Positions 25,064 through 36,719 are shown, counted from the stretch's first letter. The stretch is 64,000 nucleotides of DNA from Mercurialis annua (GCF_937616625.2 NC_065576.1:6388501-6452500); one strand, 5' to 3'. The notes: generated by a model not told the origin, from the letters alone. Program-made: numbers and translations.

Positions 25064-25401
25064 TATTACAGCTACTGCTGCATTGCTTCTGATAGTAAGC
25101 TCACAAGCTTCCTTCAACTTCAAGTAACAACAAACACATTTCTGTGTTTGTTCTCATCAGCAGCTGCAACACAAGATCCATATGCACAGCCTGGAATGAG
25201 CTGTCATGAGCTGTCATTTGAAGAATCACACGGATTGATGAGCTGTCATTAGTCATGAGCTATGTGTGTGAGAGTTAGTTAGAGATAGCAGTTACTAATG
25301 TGCATTCTCTCCTTGTGTCTATAAAAGGAAGATTGAAATGCCATTAGCTTGTAATCTTGAAATTTTCTATAATCAATAAAGCTTCTTCTTTCTTTCTATT
25401 A
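25064..25401 (+). repeat. 5' LTR of the intact copia element
   Basis: 338 bp. A TATA box (TATAAAAG, 25320-25327) and a poly(A) hexamer AATAAA (25375-25380) place the transcription start near 25350 and a short R region before the end. U3 contains three close copies of GAGCTGTCAT (about 25198, 25208, 25240) and a partial fourth, a possible enhancer repeat. The termini TATTAC...CTATTA are a non-canonical TA...TA pair. Confidence 0.95.
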
Positions 25402-25413
25402 TGGTATCAGAGC
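25402..25413 (+). other. Primer-binding site of the intact copia element
   Basis: TGGTATCAGAGC, complementary to the 3' end of initiator methionine tRNA, the usual minus-strand primer of plant copia elements. It abuts the 5' LTR with no spacer. Confidence 0.92.
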
Positions 25414-25501
25414 TTGAAAAGCTCTCTGAGTTTTAATTTTCTCGAGAAACAAACAGGTATTCCTCTGTTTTTGATCTTTATTTTCTCATTAATCTGCTGC
25501 A

Positions 25502-28500
25502 ATGGCAAATCATAGACCAGAAGAAACTCTTTCTAGTCCTTTCTTTCTTCATCCTAATGAAAATCCTGCGTTAATTCTTGTTTCTAATTTGCTTGATGGA
25601 AGCAATTATCATGCTTGGTTTAGAGCTATTAAAATGGCCTTAATCTCTAAGAATAAGTTCAAATTTGTTGATGGATCCATTAATGTACCTGATGTGAATG
25701 ATCAAATCTATCCAGCTTGGGAAAGATGTAATACAATGGTGATGAGTTGGTTGTATAGATCTGTAATTCCTCCAATTGCAGAAAGTATTTCATGTTTAGA
25801 TACTGCTTTTGAAATCTGGAAAGATTTAAAGGACAGATTTTCTCAAGGAGATGCTTGCAGACTCAGTGATATTCAGGAAGAAATTTATGCTTTTCAGCAA
25901 GGATCATTGTCTGTGACTGAGTATTATACTCATTTGAAGACACTTTGGGATGAAATGAATAGTTTGAGACCTTTGCCAGTTTGTATTTGTATTCCAAAGT
26001 GTGCTTGCAATGTTACAGAAATTCTAAAGAGAAACAATTCAAATGATCAGGTTATAAGATTTTTGAAAGGATTAGGAGATCAGTTTGGAAATGTAAAGCA
26101 ACAAGTTCTTATGATGGAACCTATGCCAACTATGAACAAAGTTTTTTCTCTGGTTATCCAGAATGAAAGACAATTGCTAAATTCTTCAACTCAGAGGAAT
26201 GGAGTAGATTCAAATGCTTTACTTTCAAAGACCTTTGCAGAATCTGGTTATAATGGATCTTATGAGTCAAATGTATGCTATGCAAGAGGCAGAGGAATGA
26301 ATTTCAGAGGAAATTACAACAGATTCAATAGTTATACTCCACAAGGGAAACCAAAGCTTTGCTCTTATTGTGGTCATACAGGCCATACTATTGACATATG
26401 TTATAGAAAACATGGTTTTCCTCCAGGATTTGCATCTAAGCAAAGGCCAGAAAGTTCTTTTGCTAATCAAGTGGAGTATGCAGGTGGCTATATACCAGAT
26501 AATGTTCATGATAATGCAGGAAACTACAACTTGCAGCATGATCAACAGACTGTGAAAGCTGAAACCATTCCATCATCTGGTTCAGTCTTTCCTTTTTCAC
26601 AAGAGCAATGTCAAAAGCTTATGGCTTTAATCCAAAAGGATGCTGCTAGTTCATCTTCTGGAACAGCTCATGTGAATTCTTTATCTGCAACTTTTGATCC
26701 AGTTCCTAATGATCCAGGTAATATACATCAGTGTTTATTTACTGCTACTTCTTACAAGAACACATGGATATTAGACACTGGAGCCACTGATCATATAGTA
26801 TGCAACTCTGCATTTTTTCAAACATCCAAACATGTGAAAAATATTCATGTTAGATTACCTAATGGTCAATTAGTACCAGTAGAGCAAATAGGTACTATTC
26901 ATCTGTCAAGTAATCTGGTACTGCAGAATGCTCTCTATGTGCCACAGTTCACTTTTAATCTGATTTCAGCTGGAAAGTTAACAGATAACAAGCAACTATG
27001 CTTGATTCTCTATCATGATTCCTGTCTCATACAGGAACTAGCTACATGGACAATGATTGGCTTAGCTAGAAAAAGAGAAGGTTTATACTTGCTGGATCAA
27101 ACTGATTCAAACACTGGTTCAATTTCTGCTGTTTGCAATAATGTGGCTCAACATGCAGATAACAGAAAGAATACATCAAGTCTTTGGCACAATAGACTAG
27201 GACATTTATCTTCTAATAGATTGCAATTACTTCAGACTATTGATTCTTCTATTCAAATGTCAAAGTTGCAAGTCTGTGATACATGTCATTTTGCAAAACA
27301 GAAAAGGTTGCCTTTTCCAACCAGTACTACTTGTTCTGCTAAGATTTTTGATCTAGTTCATATTGATATATGGGGACCAGTTTCTACTGCATCTATGCAT
27401 GGATATAAATACTTCTTGACTCTAGTTGATGATTACAGCAGATTTACTTGGGTTTTTCTTATGAAACACAAGTCAGAAACAAGAAGTCATATGCAGCATT
27501 TTATCACTTATGTGCAGAACCAGTTTGATACTACAATCAAGATAATGAGATCAGATAATGGACTGGAGTTTTCATTTTCTGATTTATATCATAGATATGG
27601 CATTGTTCATCAAACAAGTTGTGTCTACACACCACAACAAAACAGTGTGGTTGAGAGAAAGCATCAACACATACTGAATGTCTCAAGAGCATTGAAATTT
27701 CAGTCCAATTTGCCTATGAAGTTCTGGGGTTACTGTGTTCTTCATGCAGTCTATCTCATAAACAGGATTCCTTCTCCTGTCATATCTGAAAAAACCCCTT
27801 ATCAAATGCTCTACAAAAAGAATCCAACCTATACTCATCTAAAAGTATTTGGTTGTCTTGCTTTTGCTTCCAATGTGCTGACTCACAAGTTAAAATTTGA
27901 TCCCAGAGCTTCAAAGTGTGTATTTTTAGGATATCCTCCTAATACTAAGGGTTCAATCTTGTATGACATGAAAACCACTCAGGTTATCATTTCAAGGGAT
28001 GTGATCTATTATGAAAACACCTTTCCATTCTCTGAAAATGCAGTCATTTCTCCTGCTATTCCAACCACTTCTGATCTCAGTTGTGAGTTATTCACTCCTT
28101 CATCTTCCTTACCTTCAAATACTACCCCTCTCACCACCTCAACTTCTGAACCATCTTTATTCACTGAAGCAGATTTTCCAACTCTAAGAAAATCTACCAG
28201 AACTTCTCAAATGCCATCCTACTTAAAAGACTATGTTTTACCTACTAAACACACCACTTCACCTCATCCCATCACATCTTTTGTATCCTATAACAAACTT
28301 CCTGAATCTCAGAAACACTTCTCTTTATCCATTTCTTCAACTTCTGAGCCTTCAACTTACAATGAAGCTGCCAAAATTCCATGCTGGCAGGAAGCTATGA
28401 AAGCTGAGATACAGGCTCTTGAACTTAACCAAACATGGTCCATCACTGATCTCCCTCATGACAAGCAAGCTATTGGATGCAAATGGGTCTATAGAATCAA

Positions 28501-29884
28501 ATACAGATCAGATGGGACCATTGAGAGATACAAAGCAAGATTGGTGGCAAAAGGATATAATCAACAGGAAGGCCTGGATTATCTTGAAACATTTTCACCA
28601 GTGGCAAAAATGACAACTATAAGAACTTTATTGGCATTAGCAGCTGTTCACAACTGGCAACTACATCAGTTGGATATTAACAATGCATTCCTTCATGGTG
28701 ATTTACTTGAAGATGTTTACATGAAAATGCCACCTGGATTCAGTAACATTTCTCATTCACAGAAGGTATGTAAACTTCAGAAGTCTCTTTATGGTCTTAA
28801 ACAGGCTAGTAGGCAATGGAATGATAAACTGACAAAGGCATTAATCTCTCAAGGTTTCACAGTTTCTACTGCTGATCCATCACTTTTTATAAAGCACACT
28901 GCAGATTCATTTATTGCTCTTTTGATCTATGTTGATGATGTTATCATTGCAAGTGATTCTGCTACTGCTATTTCAAACATAAAAAGCTTCCTGCATCAAG
29001 CATTCAGTATCAAGGATCTTGGAAAATTGAAGTATTTTCTAGGTCTTGAAGTCATAAGAACAGCTTCTGGTATTAATCTATCTCAAAGGAAATATGCCAT
29101 TGATCTCTTGCATGAAACTGGTCTTACAGATTGTAAACCAGCACCTACTCCAATGATTACTTCTAAAAAGCTATGCAAGGATGATAATGATCTTTTATCA
29201 GATAACACAGAGTACAGAAGATTAATTGGTAAATTGTTATATCTTTGTACTACAAGGCCAGACTTGTCTTTTGCCATTCAACAGTTGTCACAATTTCTGG
29301 ATTGTCCAACTTCTGCTCATATGCAAGCTGTTCATAGAGTGCTTAAATACATTAAAGGAGCTCCAGGCAAAGGTCTTTTCTTCTCTTCTTCCACTACTAT
29401 CACACTCACAGCTTTTTCAGATTCAGACTGGGCCTCTTGTGTTGATACCAGAAAATCTGTTTCTGGTTTCTGTGTTTTCATTGGAAAATCTCTTGTTTCA
29501 TGGAAAGCAAAGAAGCAAACCACAGTTTCTCGTTCCAGCTCTGAGGCTGAATACAGAGCATTGGCAAGCTTAACCTGTGAGATTCAGTGGTTATCTTATT
29601 TGTTGCATGATTTGCATCAAATTTTCACTCTTCCTGCTCAAATTTTCTGTGATAGTAATTCTGCCATTCAACTAGCACACAATCCTGTGTTTCATGAGAG
29701 ATCAAAACACATTGAGATAGATTGTCACATTGTCAGAGAAAAGATTTCTTCAGGTCTTATTCACTTACTTCCAGTTTCTACTAGCAATCAAGTTGCAGAT
29801 TGCTTTACTAAGCCATTACCTCCTTCAACTTTTGATACTGCCATTTCCAAGCTGTCTCTATATGATGTATATGATCCAGCTTGA
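25502..29884 (+). CDS. Copia gag-pol polyprotein, uninterrupted (1460 codons)
   Basis: One continuous frame encoding all functions for retrotransposition. Order by residue: copia-type gag (~15-230); zinc knuckle CX2CX4HX4C at 287-300; aspartic protease LDTGA with D425; integrase HHCC finger then catalytic D622, D685, E718; reverse transcriptase with YVDD at 1143-1146; RNase H with SDSDW, SSEAEY and FCDSNSA motifs; last motif FTKPLP. Gag and pol share one frame with no shift or stop between them, so the Gag excess would have to come from splicing or processing (inference). The stop codon overlaps the polypurine tract, seven nucleotides before the 3' LTR. The gag and RT wording resembles Arabidopsis RE1-type elements, but I have not assigned a lineage. 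All key catalytic residues are present. Confidence 0.96.
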   Translation: MANHRPEETLSSPFFLHPNENPALILVSNLLDGSNYHAWFRAIKMALISKNKFKFVDGSINVPDVNDQIYPAWERCNTMVMSWLYRSVIPPIAESISCLDTAFEIWKDLKDRFSQGDACRLSDIQEEIYAFQQGSLSVTEYYTHLKTLWDEMNSLRPLPVCICIPKCACNVTEILKRNNSNDQVIRFLKGLGDQFGNVKQQVLMMEPMPTMNKVFSLVIQNERQLLNSSTQRNGVDSNALLSKTFAESGYNGSYESNVCYARGRGMNFRGNYNRFNSYTPQGKPKLCSYCGHTGHTIDICYRKHGFPPGFASKQRPESSFANQVEYAGGYIPDNVHDNAGNYNLQHDQQTVKAETIPSSGSVFPFSQEQCQKLMALIQKDAASSSSGTAHVNSLSATFDPVPNDPGNIHQCLFTATSYKNTWILDTGATDHIVCNSAFFQTSKHVKNIHVRLPNGQLVPVEQIGTIHLSSNLVLQNALYVPQFTFNLISAGKLTDNKQLCLILYHDSCLIQELATWTMIGLARKREGLYLLDQTDSNTGSISAVCNNVAQHADNRKNTSSLWHNRLGHLSSNRLQLLQTIDSSIQMSKLQVCDTCHFAKQKRLPFPTSTTCSAKIFDLVHIDIWGPVSTASMHGYKYFLTLVDDYSRFTWVFLMKHKSETRSHMQHFITYVQNQFDTTIKIMRSDNGLEFSFSDLYHRYGIVHQTSCVYTPQQNSVVERKHQHILNVSRALKFQSNLPMKFWGYCVLHAVYLINRIPSPVISEKTPYQMLYKKNPTYTHLKVFGCLAFASNVLTHKLKFDPRASKCVFLGYPPNTKGSILYDMKTTQVIISRDVIYYENTFPFSENAVISPAIPTTSDLSCELFTPSSSLPSNTTPLTTSTSEPSLFTEADFPTLRKSTRTSQMPSYLKDYVLPTKHTTSPHPITSFVSYNKLPESQKHFSLSISSTSEPSTYNEAAKIPCWQEAMKAEIQALELNQTWSITDLPHDKQAIGCKWVYRIKYRSDGTIERYKARLVAKGYNQQEGLDYLETFSPVAKMTTIRTLLALAAVHNWQLHQLDINNAFLHGDLLEDVYMKMPPGFSNISHSQKVCKLQKSLYGLKQASRQWNDKLTKALISQGFTVSTADPSLFIKHTADSFIALLIYVDDVIIASDSATAISNIKSFLHQAFSIKDLGKLKYFLGLEVIRTASGINLSQRKYAIDLLHETGLTDCKPAPTPMITSKKLCKDDNDLLSDNTEYRRLIGKLLYLCTTRPDLSFAIQQLSQFLDCPTSAHMQAVHRVLKYIKGAPGKGLFFSSSTTITLTAFSDSDWASCVDTRKSVSGFCVFIGKSLVSWKAKKQTTVSRSSSEAEYRALASLTCEIQWLSYLLHDLHQIFTLPAQIFCDSNSAIQLAHNPVFHERSKHIEIDCHIVREKISSGLIHLLPVSTSNQVADCFTKPLPPSTFDTAISKLSLYDVYDPA

Positions 29885-30229
29885 GGGGGGGTATTACAGC
29901 TACTGCTGCATTGCTTCTGATAGTAAGCTCACAAGCTTCCTTCAACTTCAAGTAACAACAAACACATTTCTGTGTTTGTTCTCATCAGCAGCTGCAACAC
30001 AAGATCCATATGCACAGCCTGGAATGAGCTGTCATGAGCTGTCATTTGAAGAATCACACGGATTGATGAGCTGTCATTAGTCATGAGCTATGTGTGTGAG
30101 AGTTAGTTAGAGATAGCAGTTACTAATGTGCATTCTCTCCTTGTGTCTATAAAAGGAAGATTGAAATGCCATTAGCTTGTAATCTTGAAATTTTCTATAA
30201 TCAATAAAGCTTCTTCTTTCTTTCTATTA
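29883..30229 (+). repeat. Polypurine tract and 3' LTR of the intact copia element
   Basis: The polypurine tract GAGGGGGGG (29883-29891) abuts the 3' LTR (29892-30229), which matches the 5' LTR over all 338 bp by eye. The right flank is the CGTAA target duplication. Confidence 0.95.
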
Positions 30230-30248
30230 CGTAAGATGATGCATATAA

Positions 30249-30251
<3 letters not shown>

Positions 30252-30291
<40 letters not shown>
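30252..30291. repeat. (AT)n microsatellite, ~20 units
   Basis: A pure TA run just right of the retrotransposon. It directly abuts the tail side of a SINE-like copy, so it may be that copy's expanded 3' tail. Confidence 0.9.
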
Positions 30292-30294
<3 letters not shown>

Positions 30295-30299
30295 GGGAA

Positions 30300-30385
30300 T
30301 GAAAGAGTGTTTGTGGAAGGATTTGAACCCACGGTCTAACGGTTTGCTGTCTACGCTTATACAATTTGAGTTATAACTCGTTTGT
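30300..30385 (-). repeat. tRNA-derived SINE-like copy, best preserved of three
   Basis: Minus strand: ACGAGTTATAACTCAAATTG (A-box-like), then GTGGGTTCAAATCC (B-box-like GGTTCRANNCC), then TTCCACAAACACTC and CATTCCCAATTATATAT. The spacing resembles a pol III internal promoter followed by a short tail. No cloverleaf pairing supports an actual tRNA. Confidence 0.55.
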
Positions 30386-33300
30386 ATCTAAAATTATTTT
30401 AATGCTTACTTTATATCATTAACTCTTTAAATTAAAATTTATACAATATGTAAAACATTTAAAATGAAAATAAAATCATTTTGAGACAAATATTTTTGAA
30501 TAATTAGTGAGATTTACATCGACACCCCTTAGTTTTTTTAGCATAATTTGATCCCAAAACAATACCAAAACTTGGTTAAACAAATGTATTTTTTAAAAGA
30601 TAAAATGCATTAATGCATCAAAATATGTTGCTACCAATTATCATGAGATGCTAGCTTTGGATCCTCCAAAAGATGGAGAACTTTTTAAAAAAAGAGATGA
30701 AACTCCAAAAATAAAAGAGTTGGTAAGGATTAGATGGTGCCATAGTTAAAAAAAAGGAGTCCATTTTGGCATGTTTGCTCTATAACACACCAACTAACAA
30801 ACAAAGTTCTCATCAAAAATTCTTGATCTTTGATTATCATTTAATCAGAGGGTCATAAACCACTATCCTTCGGTAAAAGTGGGCCCCACATTATTTCTGA
30901 TGTAAGCAGTGTTAAGAACCGACCGGACTGATGGGTTCAACTAATTCGACCAAAAACCAAAATTTTGCCCGGTTCAATCTTCGTAGAATCAAAAATACAT
31001 GTCAACGAACCGTAAAAGGCTAGAGAATTATTGAACCGATTAAATTATAAAATTATTTAATTTTTGATTTCTAAGTTAGAGTGTGATTTATTTATATGTG
31101 TTTATATTTAAAATTTATATATTAAATTTCATATATATTTATTATGAATATTTTTATTTTTTATTTAATTGGTTCAGTAAATAGTTGATTTGGTTGCACA
31201 TTTAATTAACGGCTACAATAACGAATGCATAACCGATTTAAAAAAACAAATTGAATTTAGATTATAAAAGAATAAAAAACTAACTGAATCAAACAAGATT
31301 AGTTGGTTCAATTGCTTTTGTAGTTTGATAATTTCAGTCCGTTATGTATTGTAATTTATGTATAAATCCAACAGAAAAATTAAAATTTTCAAAAATGTAT
31401 TAATTAAATCAAATTGAATTTGTCGATTTGATCCGGTTTTTCGGTTTGCTTTGGTTTTCCAATCAGGGATGCAAATGTAGGAAAGTAAAAATTCAGCAGT
31501 TGTGGGTCCGTTTCATGATATGAGAAACAAAGTGGAACCCTTTAATATATGACCATACGATAATAATACCGTATGATATAAGAGCAGCAGTAATGCTTTC
31601 ACTTTTTCTATTTTATGTAAGTGAGTGGGGTTCTGGTGTGACACTGTTATAGAATAATAAGGAGAGAAGAATCATCATCACCATCCATCTCTTCCTAGCA
31701 ATCATTAATCAGCATCTAGCTAATTGACTCCTATGATTCATCTTAAAGAGGATAAAACCATATTTGAACACCCAAACTTTTGTTATTTGATCATTATAGT
31801 ACCTTAATTTTTGATATAACTCAATGGGAACTTTGATTTTTAATATGCAAAATTGAACTTTGATTTGTTCCTTTAAGTATTGATATTTTAAATACTTTTT
31901 GGCACATAATATTAAAAAAGTTCAATTTTGCAAAAGCGGATAATCTTTATCCAAATTTTGGCCAAATTGTATTAAAATTCAACTTTTCCTACTCTCATCT
32001 CCGATGGTGAAACACACTCTCCATTAGAAAATGATAATTTTTTTAAAATAGTCTTTAATATTTATTACATTTATAAATTAACATTTAATTATTTTTGATT
32101 TTTTTATAATTTTAAAGTTTAAATATTATATCAATTGTTAATAGTAATCTAAGGACCTCTTATGCCTTTTCAACATTTTTATCTTCTTCTACCTTTAAAC
32201 CAACGAATTTGGAACTCCTATTTTTTTAATCTTTTTCTTCTTTTTTGATCGGTACCGACAGAAGTAATCTCTCGTCCCACATCTATCTTGTCTGGTGGCA
32301 GCTCTAAGTAGTAATTGTGAACGGAGCGGTTGTTCGGGGGCTCGCTCGCCCAGACTTATAGTTGACTTCGAATTTGAAAAGATTTAAAAAAATATGGAGT
32401 CGTCATATAGTTCTACTAGAAAATATATTTTTTACCGCTAGATAACCTTACTCGCTTATGAGTGAGATTATTGTGCATCAGATCAAAAGATCGGGTTTGT
32501 AGACATATTATCGAAACTCTTGGACTTAGCTTATCAACTGCATTATTAATTACATGACATATCTGACTATCTCATCTCAACAATCACGCAATTCATTAGA
32601 TATAATGCCGGAAATATAAACACATTTGAAAGCAATAAACACGTTTAACATGCATATTGACTCGATCTGTACTGACATGTGATACATGTAGCATGCACTC
32701 GCCAACATTCATCTAACTATAAACCGAGACGATTAAATTTTATTTTTAATTAATTTAAAAATAGAGAATATTATTTTTAGTTGACATAAGAATATAAAAT
32801 ATTATTTCTAAATAATAAAAATTATTAAAGTTGAGTTATTTATTTATGAATTACAAATTTAAATATCTAATTGACTCTTTGCATTTTACCTTTTTAAGTT
32901 TTAACATTTCTTTATCCCTTCAAGTTTTATAAATTTTGTACCTCATTTTAATAAAACTAATTATTTCCCTTTTAATTTAATATTCTAATTCGGCCTCAAA
33001 GTAAAAGTTTATTTATTCTTTTAGGTGCTCTCTAGAATTTTTTTACGAAAAAGGGAAAAATGATTTATAATTGTTAAATGGTAATAATATTGTTGGTGGG
33101 GTAAAAAACAAAAGAACAACTGGTCAAATCTTGTTGACTGACATGAGAAGTGGTGTTTTTACATAGAACCCCACCAACTTCTTTTTCTCCTCTTTTAACC
33201 TTTGCATAATGACAGACACAAATATTCTAATTTCCAATTTTATCCCCAAGTAATTGTCAAAATCACATCCTTCTACTTTTAACTAAGTGACAATAAGGGG

Positions 33301-34928
33301 ACCCAAGATAGGGACATACTAGTAAGATGGTCCTAAAATTAGGCTAGGAGAAGATGATTTTTAAGGACCTACTGTGTCTTTTTATGGACGATATTACCCT
33401 TTAGGATTATGGTGATAAGTGACCTATCTTTAGGCATTTGTCTCTTTCAATGCATCAAACAGCTCATGAGGGTTTCCAAGGCTAGTTTAGTCAAAGTTAT
33501 GAAGGAATCAAGACTTAAATATAACAATTTCCCCCAACTTTATAGGTAAATCAGTCTTAAATCACTGATGCTTACTATCATGTTGTTTATATATACTTTG
33601 ATAATGCTTCTAATCTGGTCCTGAAAAATAAAATTCATCTCGCTCCGCATTCTTCAACTCAAATGACATCATTTGATAACAGAATAACTCTTGATCGGTT
33701 ACGAAAACTATTTTTTCTTGAACCTCATTTGCCATAGGAATCTGGTGATATCCTACTTTTGCCATTATTGCAAATTAATTTATAAATTGAAAGACAAATT
33801 ATTAATTAAGGGGCAATTAATTTACAAATTATGGGGTGAATTGCAAAAATGAGATTAATTGACCTTAACCACTAATTTTAATACTAATTTATTTATAAAA
33901 TTAATTTATATACTAATTATTCATTTACAAGTTGACGGGACAAATTAATACTTAAGTCAATAAAATAAAGCCATTGATTAGGAGTATGATCTATTGTTAC
34001 TATTTATCTATAACTCGGATTAACAATTTAACTAAGTTACACTAATATTAAATGTGAATGATACTACTTGAGGTCTTAGTCTAAGAGCTAAGTCGCTCAT
34101 TATACACTGGTTCGTCTAATTTAAAAAATAAACATTAGTAATAATTAATCTCTGTTAATTTTTACTAATAATTAATTTAAACTAAATCTTTCTGATATAA
34201 AATTCATATGATAAAAAAATATTAAATGTGTTCAATTTATTGAAATAGAATATGATAACATAAAAATAAATATATATAATAATATTATATTTAAAATTCA
34301 TACTGTCTCCTCTTAATAAAATCAGGCAATTTCTCTTAATCACTTTCTAAGTTTTTCTACTAAGGGTATATTTACTAGAGATGTTTTCTATTCGGTGATT
34401 CTCCATCATTTTTGTACTCGTTTTGATTATTAGTGGATGACTCGTTTCTTTCGCATGTAGATGTACGCTTTAATGCGAAACCACGTAAATTTCTAGTGTT
34501 ATTTATTTATTTTGCTAGATTAATGTTTTTTTATAATTGTTATATTATTATTTGTTGATCAAATTCATAATTAAATACTTATCGAATGGTTTCGATTACG
34601 CCGCGTGTACCTATTCCGTCAGGAACCGGTCACGACAATTGGTATCATGTTACAATAATATTTTATATTGTTAAATAAAATGCCAATAAAATAGGTATAG
34701 TTACATGTTAAGATAATATTTTTAAACAAGTTCTAATAATTTGTAATAATTTTTTTCTTTTAACTCAATAAATTAGATAAACTGTTTCATTTAATTAGAG
34801 TTTTAAACATTATTCTTATAATTTGTAATCATTGTTTCTTTTAATTTCAATGTATTATATAAAATATCTAACATTACAAATTGTATCATAAAAACAACTA
34901 TTAGTTTTTGTTTGATGAATAAAAACAA
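30386..34928. other. Intergenic, 4.5 kb without a supported gene
   Basis: AT-rich. 30910-31465 is rich in ACCGG/GGTTCAA/AACCGATT words resembling the subterminal repeats of the hAT-type element at 6175-7015, so it is probably a decayed relative without recognisable ends. A GC-richer patch at 32255-32350 contains TCCCACATC, but no snRNA-like transcript unit follows. Nothing else is recognised. Confidence 0.5.
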
Positions 34929-35432
34929 GGCCTAATGTCTTAAAAACTCTCGACCTTTTAGCCCCTTTTCAATCATACCCTGACGTTGTAAATTTGTCAA
35001 TTTTACCCTATTTTGCATTTTTGTGTTTCAATTGTACCCTGAAATATTAAATTAACGTCTTTTGTGTTTGGAAATTTGTTTAAAACATTCTACATGTCTC
35101 GCATATATTAATTGTATATTTTTAAAATTTATTTAAATTTAGTTAAATTAATTAAGAGTTTAAATTAGTGTTAATTTGATTATGGTTTTTAGTTAGTTTT
35201 TAAAAATAAAGGACTTATTTGTACTTTTTTGAATAAAAAAGAATTTAATTTCATGTTTAGACTTAATTAATTGAATGATTTTATCATTTAAGTAAAAATA
35301 TTAACAAAAATTAAAATATTGGGGTACAATTGAAAACGGAAAATTCAAAAGTGGATAAAATTGGCAAATTTTCAACGTCGGGATAGAATTGAAAAAACAA
35401 TTAAAGCTGAGGGGTTTTTGAGTGATTAGGCC
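34929..35432 (+). mobile_element. 504-bp Mutator-like MITE, copy B of a two-copy family
   Basis: Same family and orientation as 17881-18385, about 90% identical over the full length, with GGCCTAAT...ATTAGGCC ends. Flanked by the exact 9-bp direct repeat TAAAAACAA (34920-34928 and 35433-35441). The target sequence differs from that of copy A, so these are independent insertions rather than a segmental duplication. Confidence 0.92.
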
Positions 35433-36242
35433 TAAAAACAACTATTATTTTAAATTTTAATTTTATAATTTGTTTTAAGTAGTATAATTTGCATTTTTAT
35501 AATTTGTTTTAAGGAGTATAATTTTATAATATTGAAAAACTATAACATTGTAAAGCTTGGGGTTAACCCAACGCTAGTGTTTTTTCAAACTCTTTCACGT
35601 AGTACTAGGAAGAAAAACTTTGGGGTTAGAGTTAAAAAAACAAAAACGAAAATAAAAATTAGTTGTTCTAAGCCCAAAGCATTTTCCACCCCAGAAAATA
35701 CGTTGTCTCAATTCGTAATTTAAGTCTTGAAATTTGTTCCTTTTGTCTCCTCTTCTTTGGACCTCTCTACTCCTTTTATATATTTCCTCAATTACTACTA
35801 CTAATCTCTAGCTTTGAAATAAAACTTCTCCTTAATTATCATAAATTATCCTTAATAAGTAATTAAAATTTTACTAAATGATCAATCCCATAATATTCCT
35901 ACTAGTCTACTACTACTAATATAAATTGCCATATGCATGATTTTGTCCCATGCAAATCTTGGTGCTTTGTTACTTTCTAATCCACCAAAATATAAATAGA
36001 ACTTAGATTAGAATAGCGTCATACGTATCCTCAATTCGTATGTGAGTTGATGAGACGTTAAATAAGGCTATAAATTCAAATCGTACTTATGAATATAATT
36101 ATTTAAAATTTATAATTAAAGTTTTATCTCTCACAAAAAAAATCTACTTTATTTGAGTGAGGATTAAATATAATAAAAAAGATTTAAATGTGACGTCTTA
36201 AAAATACCCGTATAAAACCCCTCATATATCTGTTTTTTTTAA
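35433..36242. other. Intergenic, nothing recognised
   Basis: AT-rich spacer. The 63-residue plus-strand frame at 35532-35723 has no recognisable domain or splice support. Confidence 0.45.
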
Positions 36243-36518
36243 AAGATTCAATGATTAAAAAAAGCTAAATTTTTTATGAAAGTTTCACAAAAATATAAAC
36301 TTTTCAATTTTACCCAATTTATCCTAAAACGTATGATTTCGTTTCATTTATGTCAAACTACACACATCAGCGCCACGTAGATGCCACATGAGCAAAATTA
36401 CATAGTTGGACATTATTGAAACGAAATCATGCGTTTCAGGACGAATTGGATAAAACTGAAAGATTTAAACTTTTATGAAAAGTTTGACCTTTTAAAAAAT
36501 AGTGTCATTTGATTATTA
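36243..36518. mobile_element. Fold-back element, ~275 bp
   Basis: The left arm (AATTTTACCCAATTTATCCT, AAACGTATGATTTCGTTTCA) pairs with the reverse-complemented right arm (GTTTTATCCAATTCGTCCTG, AAACGCATGATTTCGTTTCA) over about 110 bp with mismatches, around a short GC-richer loop (CAGCGCCACGTAG). Edges are approximate and no clear target duplication was found. Confidence 0.6.
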
Positions 36519-36719
36519 ACATGAGCAATATGTTTTATTACTACATTAACTTTATTTTCACAGAGTTAATGAATTCTATGTATTTGAGCCAATATATATA
36601 TGGTGGAGTATTTTTTTATAAACCGAAACTCGTATGAGAAAATAATTAATTTGAATTTTGAACTTTATATTGCAAGATTATATAATTTATTTTCAGTCAT
36701 TCTGAATTTTTGATCAATT

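Larger units (their letters stand above)
25064..30229 (+). mobile_element. Intact Ty1/copia LTR retrotransposon (5166 bp)
   Basis: A complete element: 5' LTR 25064-25401, primer-binding site 25402-25413, leader, one gag-pol frame 25502-29884, polypurine tract 29883-29891, 3' LTR 29892-30229. It is flanked by the exact direct repeat CGTAA (25059-25063 and 30230-30234). The two 338-bp LTRs look identical on direct comparison. The LTR termini are TA...TA rather than TG...CA. Domain order PR-INT-RT-RNaseH defines copia. Identical LTRs and an unbroken frame imply a very recent insertion. Confidence 0.97.

Noticed and set aside
30300..30385. tRNA gene on the minus strand
   Set aside because: A- and B-box-like words are present, but acceptor, D and anticodon stems do not pair, and similar decayed copies exist; a SINE origin fits better.
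32255..32350. snRNA-type upstream element (TCCCACATC)
   Set aside because: The word alone is common. There is no TATA at the expected spacing and no recognisable snRNA sequence downstream.
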